DNA from: Actinomycetota bacterium
GTDB lineage: Bacteria; Actinomycetota; Thermoleophilia; Miltoncostaeales; Miltoncostaeaceae
Direction: 5' to 3'
Length of the DNA stretch: 5,964 nucleotides
Assembly: GCA_947451735.1 (NCBI GenBank)
Contig: CANGAY010000055.1
Location: 1-5,964 of the forward strand
Shown here: piece after piece, positions 5,377-5,964 of the stretch
Numbering within the stretch: position 1 is the stretch's first letter
How the letters are laid out: every line of letters starts with the position of its first letter
Program-made: the position numbers and the translations under genes
The notes under the pieces: generated by a model
Seen by the model: only the letters and a program-made list of their open reading frames with translations
Database searches by the model: none
What the model was told of the DNA's origin: nothing

Positions 5377-5964
5377 GTCCTTGATGCCGTACTGGTACGG
5401 ACCACCCACGACCTGCGGGATGACGTCGAAGTTGAACAGCGGCGGCGGCGAGCTGACCATCCACTCGAGCGTGCGTCCACGCCAGGGGTTCCACGACGCA
5501 CGGTCACCGTGCTTGAGCGACCAGTAGACGTTGTAGAAGAAGATGATCGTCGCGATGCCGAGCATGTACGACCCGATGGTCTCGATCGAGTTGACGGTCT
5601 CGAACCGGGGGTCGTAGTCGGCCACACGGCGGGGCATGCCCTGCAGGCCCTGCCAGTGCATGGGCATGAAGGTGATCTGGGTGCCCACGAAGGTGAGCCA
5701 GAAGTGCCACTGGCTCAGCCGCTCGTTCATCATGCGGCCGGTCGCCTTCGGGAACCAGTAGTAGATGCCCGCGAACACGGTGTAGACGGTGCCGCCGTAG
5801 AGCACGTAGTGCAGGTGGGCGGTCACGAAGTAGGTGTCCGAGACGTGCACGTCCGCCGGCACGATGCCGTTGAACACGCCCGACAGGCCACCGATGAGGA
5901 AGGTGAACAGGAAGCCCATGGCCCAGAGCATGGGCGGCTTCATGTGGATCTTCCCCCGCCACAG
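4498..5964 (-). CDS. ctaD: Cytochrome c oxidase subunit I, C-terminal part, with a fused tandem Usp-like tail (N-terminus beyond right edge)
   Basis: This is the catalytic subunit of an aa3-type cytochrome c oxidase (oxygen to water with proton pumping). The frame is open to the right edge; 488 codons are visible, and the first in-window ATG (5943) is internal. Helices IX to XII are present. The heme ligands are the two His of TAHLHYV (5817-5811 region; heme a3 and heme a), followed by YYWFPKATGRMMNERLSQWHFW, GMPRR and the terminal RTLEWMVSSPPPLFNFD. Ser stands just before DTYF where mitochondrial enzymes have the Mg-site His. Ordinary subunit I ends soon after the SSPPP segment; here the protein continues for about 290 soluble residues to the TAG at 4498-4500, with no frame break. 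The catalytic core upstream (Cu-B ligands, D and K proton channels) cannot be seen. Subunit II (ctaC) is not in the window and probably lies upstream. Confidence 0.93.
   Translation of the reverse strand: MWRGKIHMKPPMLWAMGFLFTFLIGGLSGVFNGIVPADVHVSDTYFVTAHLHYVLYGGTVYTVFAGIYYWFPKATGRMMNERLSQWHFWLTFVGTQITFMPMHWQGLQGMPRRVADYDPRFETVNSIETIGSYMLGIATIIFFYNVYWSLKHGDRASWNPWRGRTLEWMVSSPPPLFNFDVIPQVVGGPYQYGIKDARHAVVFAPEEFGGELTEDTRYPVLFIANEALSSQALVDEIRSRNADGLWSFEILVPLGDGDRSVAERRLATTLAALAEFGVSATGRVAEGDVVDVGSAEGKARQPHEIVVATLPLNASAWMRQDAVDRIRKGSGNVPTTHFIVNGDDARAIGAASSLPLTMIVATEAVGAEALAATVMARSDAQPGRFSIVCPLDLPQPRWGAESSEIRRDAGERMTATVNALVSSGVQVQGEVMDDGAATALPLAVQALKPAQIVIAGVNGEARALADAAAAAAGDIPVETVNLGAHAGS
4502..4507 (-). 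promoter_or_regulatory. Ribosome binding site of ctaE within the 3' end of ctaD
   Basis: The minus strand reads GGGGAG 7 bases before the ctaE ATG, inside the last codons of ctaD. It is well spaced and explains why the two genes can abut with only 3 bases between stop and start. Confidence 0.6.

Noticed and set aside
5317..5400. Frameshift or assembly join between ctaD and a separate Usp gene
   Set aside because: The frame is continuous with no stop, no start with a good ribosome site is evident at the boundary, and codon use looks the same on both sides. It remains an item for read-level checking.

Overview
This window is one uninterrupted run of eight genes, all read from the minus strand, in GC-rich DNA. 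Transcription runs from high to low coordinates. Both ends are cut: ctaD enters from the right edge without its N-terminus, and ccmB leaves at the left edge without its C-terminus. Every junction is an overlap of 4 or 8 bases or a gap of 3 to 11 bases, and no stretch without a gene exceeds 11 bases. There is no room for an ordinary intergenic promoter or terminator, so translational coupling within a single transcript is the simplest reading.

Region by region, in transcription order. (1) The C-terminal part of cytochrome c oxidase subunit I (ctaD), which runs without a stop into a soluble tail of about 290 residues made of two repeated universal-stress-protein-like modules. (2) ctaE, subunit III in its short five-helix bacterial form. 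(3) A monoheme cytochrome c lipoprotein. (4) A short-chain dehydrogenase/reductase of unknown substrate. (5) A VanX/DdpX-like D-Ala-D-Ala dipeptidase of peptidase family M15. (6) A UbiA-superfamily prenyltransferase of the MqnP type (futalosine menaquinone pathway). (7) ccmA and (8) ccmB, the ABC module of system I cytochrome c maturation.

Taken together the genes read as an aerobic respiration operon: the terminal oxidase, its probable electron-carrying cytochrome c, a quinone-ring prenyltransferase, and the machinery that supports heme attachment to cytochrome c. The SDR and the dipeptidase have no obvious respiratory role, although they are embedded with the same tight spacing.

The organism is probably an actinobacterium. 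The reasons are the high GC, frequent GTG/TTG starts, a subunit I sequence with Ser where mitochondrial and proteobacterial enzymes have the Mg-site His (actinobacterial enzymes often have Thr or Ser there), the MqnP-type enzyme, and Ccm genes linked to an aa3-type oxidase. A Thermoleophilia-like lineage fits my recollection of such gene sets, but this is inference with moderate to low confidence.

The observation most worth following is the fusion of a degenerate tandem Usp-like domain to the cytoplasmic end of the catalytic oxidase subunit.
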